A DNA stretch of 64,000 bases. Origin: Nocardioides sp. GTDB taxonomy: Bacteria > Actinomycetota > Actinomycetes > Propionibacteriales > Nocardioidaceae. The first letter of the stretch is position 1; every line of letters begins with the position of its first letter. The DNA lies in the NCBI RefSeq assembly GCF_030150155.1, contig NZ_JASLGR010000028.1, forward strand, positions 3,703-67,702, written 5' to 3'. Shown here piece by piece: positions 1 through 6,929 of this stretch. Both the position numbers and the translations under genes were made by a program. The notes under the pieces were generated by a model, which was not told the DNA's origin, made no database searches, and was given only the letters and a program-made list of their open reading frames with translations.

Positions 1-2
1 TC

Positions 3-95
3 AACGAGCTCGAGCGTCGCGACGCCTCCACCGCCCTGGTCACCATGTGCGCCGGCGGTGCCCACGCCACGGCCACCATCATCGAACGGATCTGA
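3..95 (+). CDS. Thiolase, C-terminal end only (partial)
   Basis: The window opens inside a gene; only the last 30 codons are visible. The translated tail contains CAGGAHATATIIERI. This matches the glycine-rich C-terminal cysteine segment of thiolases (acetyl-CoA acetyltransferases), where the Cys is the second catalytic cysteine. The stop TGA lies 2 bases before the ATG of the next gene, so the two are almost certainly co-transcribed. In this context a steroid or fatty acyl beta-oxidation thiolase is likely (FadA5-like is possible), but the visible part cannot decide the substrate. Confidence 0.7.
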   Translation, partial: NELERRDASTALVTMCAGGAHATATIIERI

Positions 96-97
96 GC

Positions 98-2323
98 ATG
101 CCCCGACCGACCAGCACCGGAACCCTCGGCCTCGGCCAGGACCACGTCGACCTGCGTGACGCCGTCCGCACCCTGGTGGCGCGCCACATCGGCGACACCG
201 TCGTCCGTGCCGCCGTCGACGCCACCACCGAGGCGCGCCCGCCGTTCTGGGGTGAGCTCGCCGAGCAGGGCCTGCTCGGCCTGCACCTGCCCGAGGAGCT
301 CGGCGGCGCCGGCTTCACCCTGCTCGAGACCGCGGTGGTCACCGAGGAGCTCGGCCGCTCGATGGCCCCGGGCCCGTTCCTGCCCACCGTGATCACCTCG
401 GCCGCGCTCGCCGCGGCCGGCCACGACGCACTCGTCGAGGGCCTCGCCGACGGCTCCCTGATCGCCGCCGTCGCCCTCGAGCCCGGCACCCTGACCGGCA
501 CCCGCTCGGCCGACGGCGCGTTGTCCGTCACCGGTACGTCGGTCCCGGCCCTGGGTGCCTGCCTCGCCGACGTCGCCCTCGTCCCGGTCCGGGTCCAGGG
601 CGAGGCCGAGGTGGCCTGGGTGATCCTCGGTGCCGACCAGTTCGACGTGCCCGCCGAGCCCGCCCCCAGCCACGACCTGACTCGCCGGCTCGCCCCGATC
701 ACCGTCGACACCACCGTGGCCGCCGCCGACGTGCTCACCCTCGACCCGCTGCTGCCGCGCGAGATCGCCGCCACCCTGATCGCCGCCGAGGCCTCGGGCC
801 TGGCCGACTGGGCCACCTGGACCGCCGCCGAGTATGCCCGCGTCCGCGAGCAGTTCGGTCGCCCGATCGGACAGTTCCAGGGCGTCAAGCACCGCGTCGC
901 CTGGATGCTCGGCGTCGCCGAGCAGGCCCGGGTCTGCGCCTGGGACGCCGCCCGCGCCTGGGAGGACGGCCCCAGCGCCGAGGCCTCCTTCGCTGCCGCC
1001 GTCGCCGCCGTGCTCAGCGTCGACGCCGCGTTCCGCACCGCCAAGGACTGCATCAACACCCTCGGCGGGATCGGCTACACCTGGGAGCACGACGCCAACC
1101 TCTACCTGCGCCGGGCCCACACCCTGCGGCTCCTCCTCGGCGCCGCCTCGGTGTGGCAGCGCCGGGTCGCCGAGCTCGCGCTCGACGGCACCCGTCGCGA
1201 GCTCAGTGTCGACCTGCCCGAGTCCGCGGAGCGGATCCGTGCCGACGTACGCGCTGAGCTGGCGCCGGCCCTGGAGCTGCCCGCTGCCGAGCAGGTCACC
1301 TACCTGGCCGAGCACGGCTACACCTCGCCCCACCTGCCCGCACCGTGGGGCAAGGGGGCCGATGCGGTCACCCAGTTGGTGATCGCCGAAGAGCTCGCTG
1401 CTGCTGGGCTGACGCCGCACGACATGGTCATCGGCAACTGGGTGGTGCCGACGCTGATCGAGCATGGCGACGACGCCCAGCAGCAGCGTTTCGTCCCGCC
1501 GAGCCTGGCCGGAGGACTGGTCTGGTGCCAGCTCTTCTCCGAGCCCGGCGCCGGCTCCGACCTGGCCGGGCTCAGCACCCGCGCCGAGAAGGTCGACGGC
1601 GGCTGGAAGATCAACGGCCAGAAGGTCTGGACCTCGCTGGCCCGCGACGCCGACTACGGCATCCTGCTGGCACGCACCGACGCCGGCGTGGCCAAGCACA
1701 AGGGCCTGTCCTACTTCGTGCTCGACATGACCACGCCCGGGATCGACATCCGTCCGCTGCGCGAGCTGACCGGTGAGGCGCTGTTCAACGAGGTCTTCCT
1801 GGACAACGTGATCATCCCCGACGAGTGCCTGGTCGGGCAGCCCGGCGACGGTTGGAAGCTCGCCCGCACCACCCTGGCCAACGAGCGGGTCTCGATGACG
1901 AAGGGCTCCTCGCTCGGCCCCGGCGGCGAGACGCTGCTCGAGCTCGCTGCCGAGGACGCCGGCGGTGACGGCGGTCGGACCACCCGACTCGGTCGGGCGC
2001 TGGCCGAGGCGCACGCCGTCGGCCTCTTCGACCTGCGCAGCGCGCTGCGCAAGGTCAGCGGCGCCCAGCCCGGTGCCGAGTCCAGCGTGGCCAAGCTGCT
2101 CTCCGTGGCGCACCTGCAGGAGCTGTGGGAGACCGCCGTGGAGTGGAGCGGTACGTCGGCGGCGTACGGCGTCCCGCAGCGGCGCACGCCGATGTGGAAC
2201 TTCCTCTCCACCCGTAACCTGTCCATCGCCGGCGGCACCACCGACGTCCAGCTCAACATCATCGCCGAGCGGATCCTGGGCCTGCCCCGCGACGCCGAGC
2301 CGGCCCCGTCCACCAAGGCCTGA
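98..2323 (+). CDS. Fused two-domain acyl-CoA dehydrogenase, FadE34-like
   Basis: This 741-residue protein has two complete acyl-CoA dehydrogenase (ACAD) halves. The N half (about 15-370) carries QFGRPIGQFQGVKHR at 252-266 and GGIGYTWEHD at 323-332. The C half (about 390-735) carries the FAD/substrate motif FSEPGAGSDL at 480-489 and ends with the typical TRNLSIAGGTTDVQLN segment. Normal ACADs have about 380 residues. The same fusion is known in mycobacterial FadE34, a flavoenzyme of cholesterol side-chain beta-oxidation that replaces the usual alpha2beta2 heterotetramer. The ATG at 98 follows the upstream stop by 2 bases. The gene is followed by a MaoC hydratase 9 bases later, so dehydrogenation and hydration steps are coupled. 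Steroid substrate is inferred from context. Confidence 0.85.
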   Translation: MPRPTSTGTLGLGQDHVDLRDAVRTLVARHIGDTVVRAAVDATTEARPPFWGELAEQGLLGLHLPEELGGAGFTLLETAVVTEELGRSMAPGPFLPTVITSAALAAAGHDALVEGLADGSLIAAVALEPGTLTGTRSADGALSVTGTSVPALGACLADVALVPVRVQGEAEVAWVILGADQFDVPAEPAPSHDLTRRLAPITVDTTVAAADVLTLDPLLPREIAATLIAAEASGLADWATWTAAEYARVREQFGRPIGQFQGVKHRVAWMLGVAEQARVCAWDAARAWEDGPSAEASFAAAVAAVLSVDAAFRTAKDCINTLGGIGYTWEHDANLYLRRAHTLRLLLGAASVWQRRVAELALDGTRRELSVDLPESAERIRADVRAELAPALELPAAEQVTYLAEHGYTSPHLPAPWGKGADAVTQLVIAEELAAAGLTPHDMVIGNWVVPTLIEHGDDAQQQRFVPPSLAGGLVWCQLFSEPGAGSDLAGLSTRAEKVDGGWKINGQKVWTSLARDADYGILLARTDAGVAKHKGLSYFVLDMTTPGIDIRPLRELTGEALFNEVFLDNVIIPDECLVGQPGDGWKLARTTLANERVSMTKGSSLGPGGETLLELAAEDAGGDGGRTTRLGRALAEAHAVGLFDLRSALRKVSGAQPGAESSVAKLLSVAHLQELWETAVEWSGTSAAYGVPQRRTPMWNFLSTRNLSIAGGTTDVQLNIIAERILGLPRDAEPAPSTKA

Positions 2324-2332
2324 GGAGACCCG

Positions 2333-3214
2333 ATGCCGATCAACCTCGAGGCGGCCCTGAGTGCCCCGCCTGCGACCCGCGAGATCGCCTGGACGCAGCG
2401 CGACGCGCTGCTCTACCACCTCTCCCTGGGGGCGGGCCGACCCGTCGCGGGGAAGGAGTTCGACCCCGAGCTGCGCTGGACCTACGAGCGCGACCTGCAG
2501 GTGCTGCCGACCTTCGCCGCCGTCGCCGGTGGTGGGATCTCCGCAGGGGACCGGCCCGCCGCCGGGCTGCACCTGCCCGGGATCGAGGTCGACCTCTACA
2601 AACTGCTCCACTCCGGTCAGGAGGTCACCGTCCACCGGCCCCTGCCCGCCGCCGGCACCGCCACGGTGACGACCCGGGTCGCTCACCTGTGGGACAAGGG
2701 TAAGGCCGCGGTGATCGTGCTCGAGCACAGCGCCGTCTCGCCCGAGGGCGAGCCGCTGTGGACCAACGTGATGCAGATCTGGGCCCGCGGCGAGGGCGGC
2801 TTCGGCGGCGAGGCCGGCCCCGAGGAGACCTGGGTGCGCCCTGAGCGTGAGCCCGACCTCGTGATCGATGCCCCCACCGGGGCCGACCAGGCCCTGCTCT
2901 ACCGCCTCAACGGCGACCTCAACCCGCTGCACGTGGACCCCGAGTTCGCGGCCAAGGTCGGGATGGATGCCCCGATCCTGCACGGTCTGGCCAGCTACGG
3001 CATCGTCGCCAAGGCGCTCGTCGACGGAGCCCTCGACGGCGACGCCGCGCGCCTGGAGTCGTTCGCGGTGCGCTTCGCCGGCACCCTGCTGCCGGGGGAG
3101 ACGCTGCGCACCTCGGTGTGGCGCGAGGACGGCGAGCTGCGGTTCGTGGCGACCTGCCCGGAGCGGTCCGGGGCCGTCGTACTGTCGCACGGGACCGCGC
3201 AGGTGTCGGCGTGA
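2333..3214 (+). CDS. Double hot-dog MaoC-family enoyl-CoA hydratase
   Basis: The protein has 293 residues. The N-terminal hot-dog half (about 15-155) is degenerate. The C-terminal half (about 180-290) carries the hydratase 2 signature YRLNGDLNPLHVDP at 190-203, with catalytic Asp195 and His200, followed by PILHGLASYG. This layout matches the eukaryotic-type hydratase 2 and mycobacterial Rv3538-like proteins, which hydrate 2-enoyl-CoA in the steroid side chain. The ATG is preceded by GAGGAGACC and lies 9 bases after the FadE34-like stop. The last 4 bases overlap the GTG of the thioesterase gene. Hydration of the product of the upstream dehydrogenase is the natural inference; the exact enoyl-CoA is not determined. 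Confidence 0.85.
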   Translation: MPINLEAALSAPPATREIAWTQRDALLYHLSLGAGRPVAGKEFDPELRWTYERDLQVLPTFAAVAGGGISAGDRPAAGLHLPGIEVDLYKLLHSGQEVTVHRPLPAAGTATVTTRVAHLWDKGKAAVIVLEHSAVSPEGEPLWTNVMQIWARGEGGFGGEAGPEETWVRPEREPDLVIDAPTGADQALLYRLNGDLNPLHVDPEFAAKVGMDAPILHGLASYGIVAKALVDGALDGDAARLESFAVRFAGTLLPGETLRTSVWREDGELRFVATCPERSGAVVLSHGTAQVSA

Positions 3215-3864
3215 GCGGGCGCGAGGAGCGCTCCGGCCACGCCACCCCCGCCCGGCCCTCGGCACTGTCGGCGACGCCGCGCAACGTCGGGGTCGACGCC
3301 GCCGTGGCCGCCGCCCGGCGGGTGGTCTCGGCGCTGCTGCACGCCGGTGACGGCTCGGCCGCGGAGATGTCGGAGGTCGCCGCCCAGCTCAACGAGGTCG
3401 CCGCGGCCCTGGAGAACGCGGCGCCCACCCGCGAGGAGCGCCTGGTCGACATGTGGTCGGGCGAGGGCTACACCAGGCACGACCCGGTGACGGGGCCGGA
3501 GAACGCGGTCGCGCCGCCGCTGCTGCTCGACGGGCTGGCCGACGGCTCCATCGAGGGCCGGGTCACGCTCGGGCTGCCCTATCAGGGGCCGCCCGGATGC
3601 GTGCACGGTGGCATCTCGGCGCTGCTGCTGGACCACACCCTCGGCGTGGCCAACGCCTGGGCGGGGGACTCCGGCATGACCGGCACGCTGACGCTGCGCT
3701 ACCACCGGCCCACGCCGCTCTTCGTCGAGCTGACCGTCCGCGCCCGGCAGGAGAAGGTCGACGGCCGCAAGATCACCACCACCGGCGAGATCGTCGCCGA
3801 CGGGGAGGTCTGCGTCTCGGCCGAGGGGCTGTTCATCAACAAGTTCGTCGAGCGGCCGCGCTGA
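3211..3864 (+). CDS. PaaI-family hot-dog thioesterase
   Basis: The 217-residue protein has a single hot-dog domain in its C-terminal two thirds. The PaaI/thioesterase motif GCVHGGISALLLDHTLG lies just before the central helix, and GTLTLRYHRPTPLF follows. The family hydrolyses acyl-CoA thioesters and often releases CoA from dead-end intermediates. The start is GTG at 3211, in a GTGA overlap with the MaoC stop; the open frame extends further upstream but only inside the MaoC gene. The N-terminal about 70 residues are Ala-rich and unassigned. It is the last gene of the left operon and is followed by a strong hairpin. Confidence 0.8.
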   Translation: MSGREERSGHATPARPSALSATPRNVGVDAAVAAARRVVSALLHAGDGSAAEMSEVAAQLNEVAAALENAAPTREERLVDMWSGEGYTRHDPVTGPENAVAPPLLLDGLADGSIEGRVTLGLPYQGPPGCVHGGISALLLDHTLGVANAWAGDSGMTGTLTLRYHRPTPLFVELTVRARQEKVDGRKITTTGEIVADGEVCVSAEGLFINKFVERPR

Positions 3865-3900
3865 GGTCGATCCTGCGCGAGCGCTCTGTGCGCGTACGAC

Positions 3901-3930
3901 GAGGCGTCCCGGGTCACCCCGGGGCGCCTC
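3901..3930 (+). terminator. Hairpin terminator after the thioesterase gene
   Basis: GAGGCGTCCCGGG (3901-3913) pairs with CCCGGGGCGCCTC (3918-3930) around a 4-base loop TCAC, with one G-T wobble in 13 pairs. There is no clear T run, as is common in high-GC actinobacteria. It ends the fadE34-like / maoC / thioesterase transcript. Confidence 0.75.
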
Positions 3931-3943
3931 GTCGGCGTTCGGG

Positions 3944-4009
3944 GTGGTGAAGGCGGATCTGGGTGGTGGTGAACCCGGAAGTGGGTGGTGGTGAACCCGG
4001 ATCTCGGCG
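3944..4009 (+). repeat. 22-bp direct repeat, cluster 1 (three units)
   Basis: Three head-to-tail units of exactly 22 bp start at 3944, 3966 and 3988. The shared core is GTGGTGAACCCGGA; the first unit is the most diverged (GTGGTGAAGGCGGA). The units lie between the terminator of the upstream operon and the TetR gene. The same unit recurs at 4752-4817 (inverted) and 4916-4981. Confidence 0.85.
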
Positions 4010-4021
4010 GGACCACTACGG

Positions 4022-4037
4022 TGTGACCTGTCTCACT
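4022..4037. promoter_or_regulatory. CRP/GlxR-like palindrome upstream of the tetR gene
   Basis: TGTGACCTGTCTCACT fits the actinobacterial CRP/GlxR consensus TGTGANNTANNTCACA at 10 of 12 fixed positions. It lies about 50 bp before the TetR start. Binding is inference from the motif only. Confidence 0.4.
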
Positions 4038-4087
4038 CAGCGGGGTGGGATCGAGCGGTACGGGCCCACTCAGCGGAGGATGTTCCG

Positions 4088-4750
4088 GTGGACGACGTAC
4101 GTCCACCCCCGAGTCGCGCAGCAGGAAGCAGGGACCACGTGCCACGCCTAGCCGAGGATCGGCCGCCCGCCACCCCCGTGTCGGCGGAGCAGAAGGACCG
4201 CTACCAGCGGATCCTGCGCGCGGCCGCGCGTCATGGTGCCGACAAGGGCCTGGAGCGGGTCCAGATGCACGACGTCGCCCGTGACGCCGGGGTGGCGATC
4301 GCGACGCTGTACCGCTACTTCCCATCCAAGACGCACCTGTTCACGGCCCTGATGCAGTCCCAGGTCAGCCGGCTCGGTGACGGCCCGCCCGTGCACCGCC
4401 CCGGCGAGGCCCCCGAGGAGGGCGTGAGCCGGCTGTTGGTCCGTGCGGGCCGTGAGCTGCTCAAGACCCCGTTGCTGGCCCACGCGATGGTCCAGTCCAA
4501 CAACTCCACCCTCGCCACCGCCCCCCACAGCGGCGTCGACAGCCTCTTCCGCGAGCAGCTCATCGCCGCCAGCGGGCTCGAGGAGCCGACCGACTACGAG
4601 ATCCGCCTCTTGCTGCTGCTGGAGCAGGCCTGGTACGGCCTCGTGATGGCAGCCCTCAACCAGGGGGAGTGGACCAGCCCGACGCAGTTCGCCGCCGACA
4701 CCGACCTGATGTGTCGGCTGCTGCTGCGAGGCCTGGCCGAGGCTCCCTAG
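4088..4750 (+). CDS. TetR-family regulator, KstR-like
   Basis: The protein has 220 residues. The helix-turn-helix covers about 58-85 with VQMHDVARDAGVAIATLYRY followed by FPSKTHLF. This wording is close to that of KstR (from memory VQM..VA..A.VAVGTLYRYFPSKVHLL), the repressor of mycobacterial cholesterol catabolism. The C-terminal ligand domain (about 95-215) is variable, as expected. Start choice: GTG 4088 has GCGGAGG about 9 bases upstream; GTG 4139 is an alternative that would shorten it by 17 residues. It sits between the FadE34-like operon and fadD and is framed on both sides by the 22-bp repeats. In mycobacteria kstR is next to fadE34, which supports, but does not prove, orthology. A near-perfect KstR-type box exists at 60251. 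Confidence 0.8.
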   Translation: MDDVRPPPSRAAGSRDHVPRLAEDRPPATPVSAEQKDRYQRILRAAARHGADKGLERVQMHDVARDAGVAIATLYRYFPSKTHLFTALMQSQVSRLGDGPPVHRPGEAPEEGVSRLLVRAGRELLKTPLLAHAMVQSNNSTLATAPHSGVDSLFREQLIAASGLEEPTDYEIRLLLLLEQAWYGLVMAALNQGEWTSPTQFAADTDLMCRLLLRGLAEAP

Positions 4751-4751
4751 C

Positions 4752-4817
4752 CGCCGACTTCCGGGTTCGCCACGCCCGAGATCCGGGTTCGCCACGCGCG
4801 AGTTCCGGGTTGCCCAC
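4752..4817 (-). repeat. 22-bp direct repeat, cluster 2 (three units, inverted)
   Basis: Three exact 22-bp units begin at 4752, 4774 and 4796, each containing the reverse complement core (T/A)TCCGGGTT(C/G). The cluster starts one base after the tetR stop codon and is inverted relative to clusters 1 and 3. Confidence 0.85.
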
Positions 4818-4868
4818 CGGCGCCCTTCTCCGCTGCCCCGACGCCGTACCGTCGAGCTCGGAAACGAC

Positions 4869-4902
4869 GACGCACCGCCCGGCCGAGGCCAGGCGGTGCG
4901 TC
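4869..4902. terminator. Bidirectional hairpin between tetR and fadD
   Basis: GACGCACCGCC (4869-4879) and GGCGGTGCGTC (4892-4902) form a perfect 11-bp stem with a 12-base loop. It lies between two converging genes and can serve both. Confidence 0.7.
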
Positions 4903-4915
4903 AGTGCGTTGCTCT

Positions 4916-4981
4916 GTGGTGAACCCGGAAGTCGACGGTGGTGAACCCGGAAGTCGACGGTGGTGAACCCGGAATTCGGCT
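4916..4981 (+). repeat. 22-bp direct repeat, cluster 3 (three units)
   Basis: Three head-to-tail 22-bp units at 4916, 4938 and 4960 share GTGGTGAACCCGGA; the first two units are identical. The last unit runs into the stop codon (TAG, minus strand) of the fadD gene. Confidence 0.85.
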
Positions 4982-6623
4982 AGAGGGCGACCTCGCGACG
5001 GATCACCTTGCCGGTGGCGTTGCGTGGCAGCGGGTCGGTCGCGACCCGCCAGTGGCTGGGCACCTTGAAGTAGGCCAGCGAGCCGGCCATGTACTCGCGC
5101 AGCCGCTCCTCCAGACCCTCGCGGACCGCGTCGGAGGCGGGCACGACGACCGCGGCGACCTCCTGGCCCAGGTCGGTGTGGTCCAGGCCGATGACGACGC
5201 ACTCGGCGACCTCGGGGTGCTCGGCGAGCACGCCCTCGACCTCGGCCGGGTAGACGTTCTCGCCTCCGCGGATGATCAGGTCCGAACGGCGGCTGCTCAG
5301 GCTGATCCGGCCCTGCTCGTCGCGGGTGCCGAGGTCGCCGGTGTGCAGCCAGCGGCCCTCGCGGATCGTGCTCGCGGTCGCCGTCGGGTTGCCCCAGTAG
5401 CCCAGCATGTTGAATGCGCTGCTCACGCAGATCTCGCCCTCGACGCCGTCGGGCACCGGGTTGCCGAGCGAGTCGCGGATCTCCATCTCGACGCCGATGA
5501 TCGGCGCCCCGAGGGTGCCGGGCGCCTCGGCCAGGTCCATCGGGCTGGCGACCGCGACGGCGGTACAGGTCTCGGTCAGGCCGTAGCTGTCCACCATCGA
5601 GGAGGTGAACGGCAGGCCCTCGCGCAGGCGCTTCTTCAGCTGCGGCGAGGACGGCGCGGAGGCGAGCGCGAACGCGGTCAGCGACGAGGTGTCGTACGCC
5701 GACAGGTCCTCGTCCAGCAGACGGCTCGCCATCGTCGGCACCGCACCCCAGTTCGTCACCCGCTCGGTCTCGATCAGCCGCATGATCGGGTCCACGGCGA
5801 AGCCGCCGAGGTGCAGGGCGACCTTCGACCCGGTGGCCAGGCGCGGCACGACCAGGTTGTGCAGGCTCGCGATGTGGAACAGCGGCGTGGCCAGCAGGTA
5901 GGCCCGGTCACGCGGGTCGGTCGGGTCGCCGAACGCGCCCAGCAGCGCGTCGTTGAACCGGTGGTACTCGACCACCGCGAGCAGGTTGCGGTGGGAGTGG
6001 GTGGCGCCCTTGGGGCGACCCGAGGTGCCCGAGGTGTAGAGGATGACGGCGGGGTCGTCCTCGGCGACGTCGGCCGTGGGAAGCGGCGCACCGGGGTGGG
6101 CCGTCGCCAGCCGGCGTACGTCGGCCAGGGTGATGACCGGGACACCGGCCTCGCTCAACAGCGCCAGCCGGCGCTCGTCGGCGATGACGAGCCTCGGCTC
6201 GGCCAACTCCAGGCCGTGCTTGATCTCGGCCGGAGACCACCAGGCGTTGAACCCGACCGCGATCGCCCCGATGGAGGTGATCGCCCAGAAGGCGACGATC
6301 CACTCGGGCAGGTTCGCAGCGGCGATGGCGACCCGGTCGCCCTTGACGATGCCGAACTCCTCGCGCAGCGCCGTGGCGAACGAGGCGACCATGTCGGCGT
6401 GCTCGGCGAAGCTGATCTGCTCCTCGAGGGTGGCGATGTAGGTGCGGTCGCCGTGCTGCACCGAGTCGGCGAGCAGCTCGTGCAGCGCCCGGCGGCGGTT
6501 CGCGAAGAGGGTGACGGGGGCGCCGAGGACGTCCTCGCGGACGAGCTCGAACGGAGCGCCGGGGGCGGTCAGACCCTCGACGATCTGGCGTGCGGCGAGG
6601 CGAGGATCGACGGACGTGCTCAT
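4980..6623 (-). CDS. Acyl-CoA ligase (class I adenylate-forming, FadD type)
   Basis: The 547-residue enzyme activates a carboxylic acid to an acyl-AMP and then an acyl-CoA. It contains the ATP loop YTSGTSGRPKG (196-206), the A5 motif YGLTET (347-352), the TGD motif near 429, RGGENVYPAE (452-461) and the A10 catalytic lysine in NATGK (Lys539). ATG 6623 is chosen over an upstream start because it has GCAGGAGC about 6 bases before it, and homologous domains begin soon after. The gene is transcribed towards the tetR gene and away from the ABC importer. A steroid or other polycyclic acid substrate is plausible from context; a fatty acid substrate cannot be excluded. Confidence 0.85.
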   Translation of the reverse strand: MSTSVDPRLAARQIVEGLTAPGAPFELVREDVLGAPVTLFANRRRALHELLADSVQHGDRTYIATLEEQISFAEHADMVASFATALREEFGIVKGDRVAIAAANLPEWIVAFWAITSIGAIAVGFNAWWSPAEIKHGLELAEPRLVIADERRLALLSEAGVPVITLADVRRLATAHPGAPLPTADVAEDDPAVILYTSGTSGRPKGATHSHRNLLAVVEYHRFNDALLGAFGDPTDPRDRAYLLATPLFHIASLHNLVVPRLATGSKVALHLGGFAVDPIMRLIETERVTNWGAVPTMASRLLDEDLSAYDTSSLTAFALASAPSSPQLKKRLREGLPFTSSMVDSYGLTETCTAVAVASPMDLAEAPGTLGAPIIGVEMEIRDSLGNPVPDGVEGEICVSSAFNMLGYWGNPTATASTIREGRWLHTGDLGTRDEQGRISLSSRRSDLIIRGGENVYPAEVEGVLAEHPEVAECVVIGLDHTDLGQEVAAVVVPASDAVREGLEERLREYMAGSLAYFKVPSHWRVATDPLPRNATGKVIRREVAL

Positions 6624-6683
6624 GGGGTGCTCCTGCAGGCGACGGCGGGAAATCGGACCGGTTGGCGAGCGAGTTTCGCAGGG

Positions 6684-6699
6684 TGTGACGGGTGCCACA
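6684..6699. promoter_or_regulatory. CRP/GlxR-like site 1 in the fadD/importer region
   Basis: TGTGACGGGTGCCACA matches 9 of 12 fixed positions of TGTGANNTANNTCACA. The outer half sites are nearly intact while the central TA is GG. It is about 60 bp upstream of the fadD start. Confidence 0.3.
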
Positions 6700-6790
6700 G
6701 TAGACGTACCAATGAGCGGGACTGAGAGCGAATCGGACGACCGGGTGGTCTGTCCGAGCACGGGTCCCGGTGACTGGGATCAGGCTCACG

Positions 6791-6806
6791 AGTGACCGGG
6801 GTCACA
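6791..6806. promoter_or_regulatory. CRP/GlxR-like site 2 in the fadD/importer region
   Basis: AGTGACCGGGGTCACA has intact GTGA and TCACA half sites with the correct 8-base centre-to-centre geometry, but GG in the centre. It is about 125 bp upstream of the substrate-binding protein gene. Confidence 0.35.
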
Positions 6807-6929
6807 CCCATGCTCCTGCTTGCAGGTCACAGACGCCTCTCGGGCCGTCCCATCGGGAGGGGCAGGCGTCGATCCGGCCCATGCCCCACCCACTCCGCGA
6901 GAGCGGACAGTGAGAAGGAGTACCACCAG

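Larger units (their letters stand above)
6624..6929. promoter_or_regulatory. Divergent control region of fadD and the ABC importer
   Basis: This 306-bp stretch contains no credible gene. It separates two divergently transcribed units and holds two CRP-like palindromes (6684-6699 and 6791-6806). The GAGAAGGAG ribosome site of the importer gene is at 6912-6920. I see no KstR-type AAC-NN-GTT box in it. Confidence 0.5.

Noticed and set aside
3944..4981. CRISPR array
   Set aside because: The 22-bp units are directly adjacent with no spacers, and no cas genes are present.
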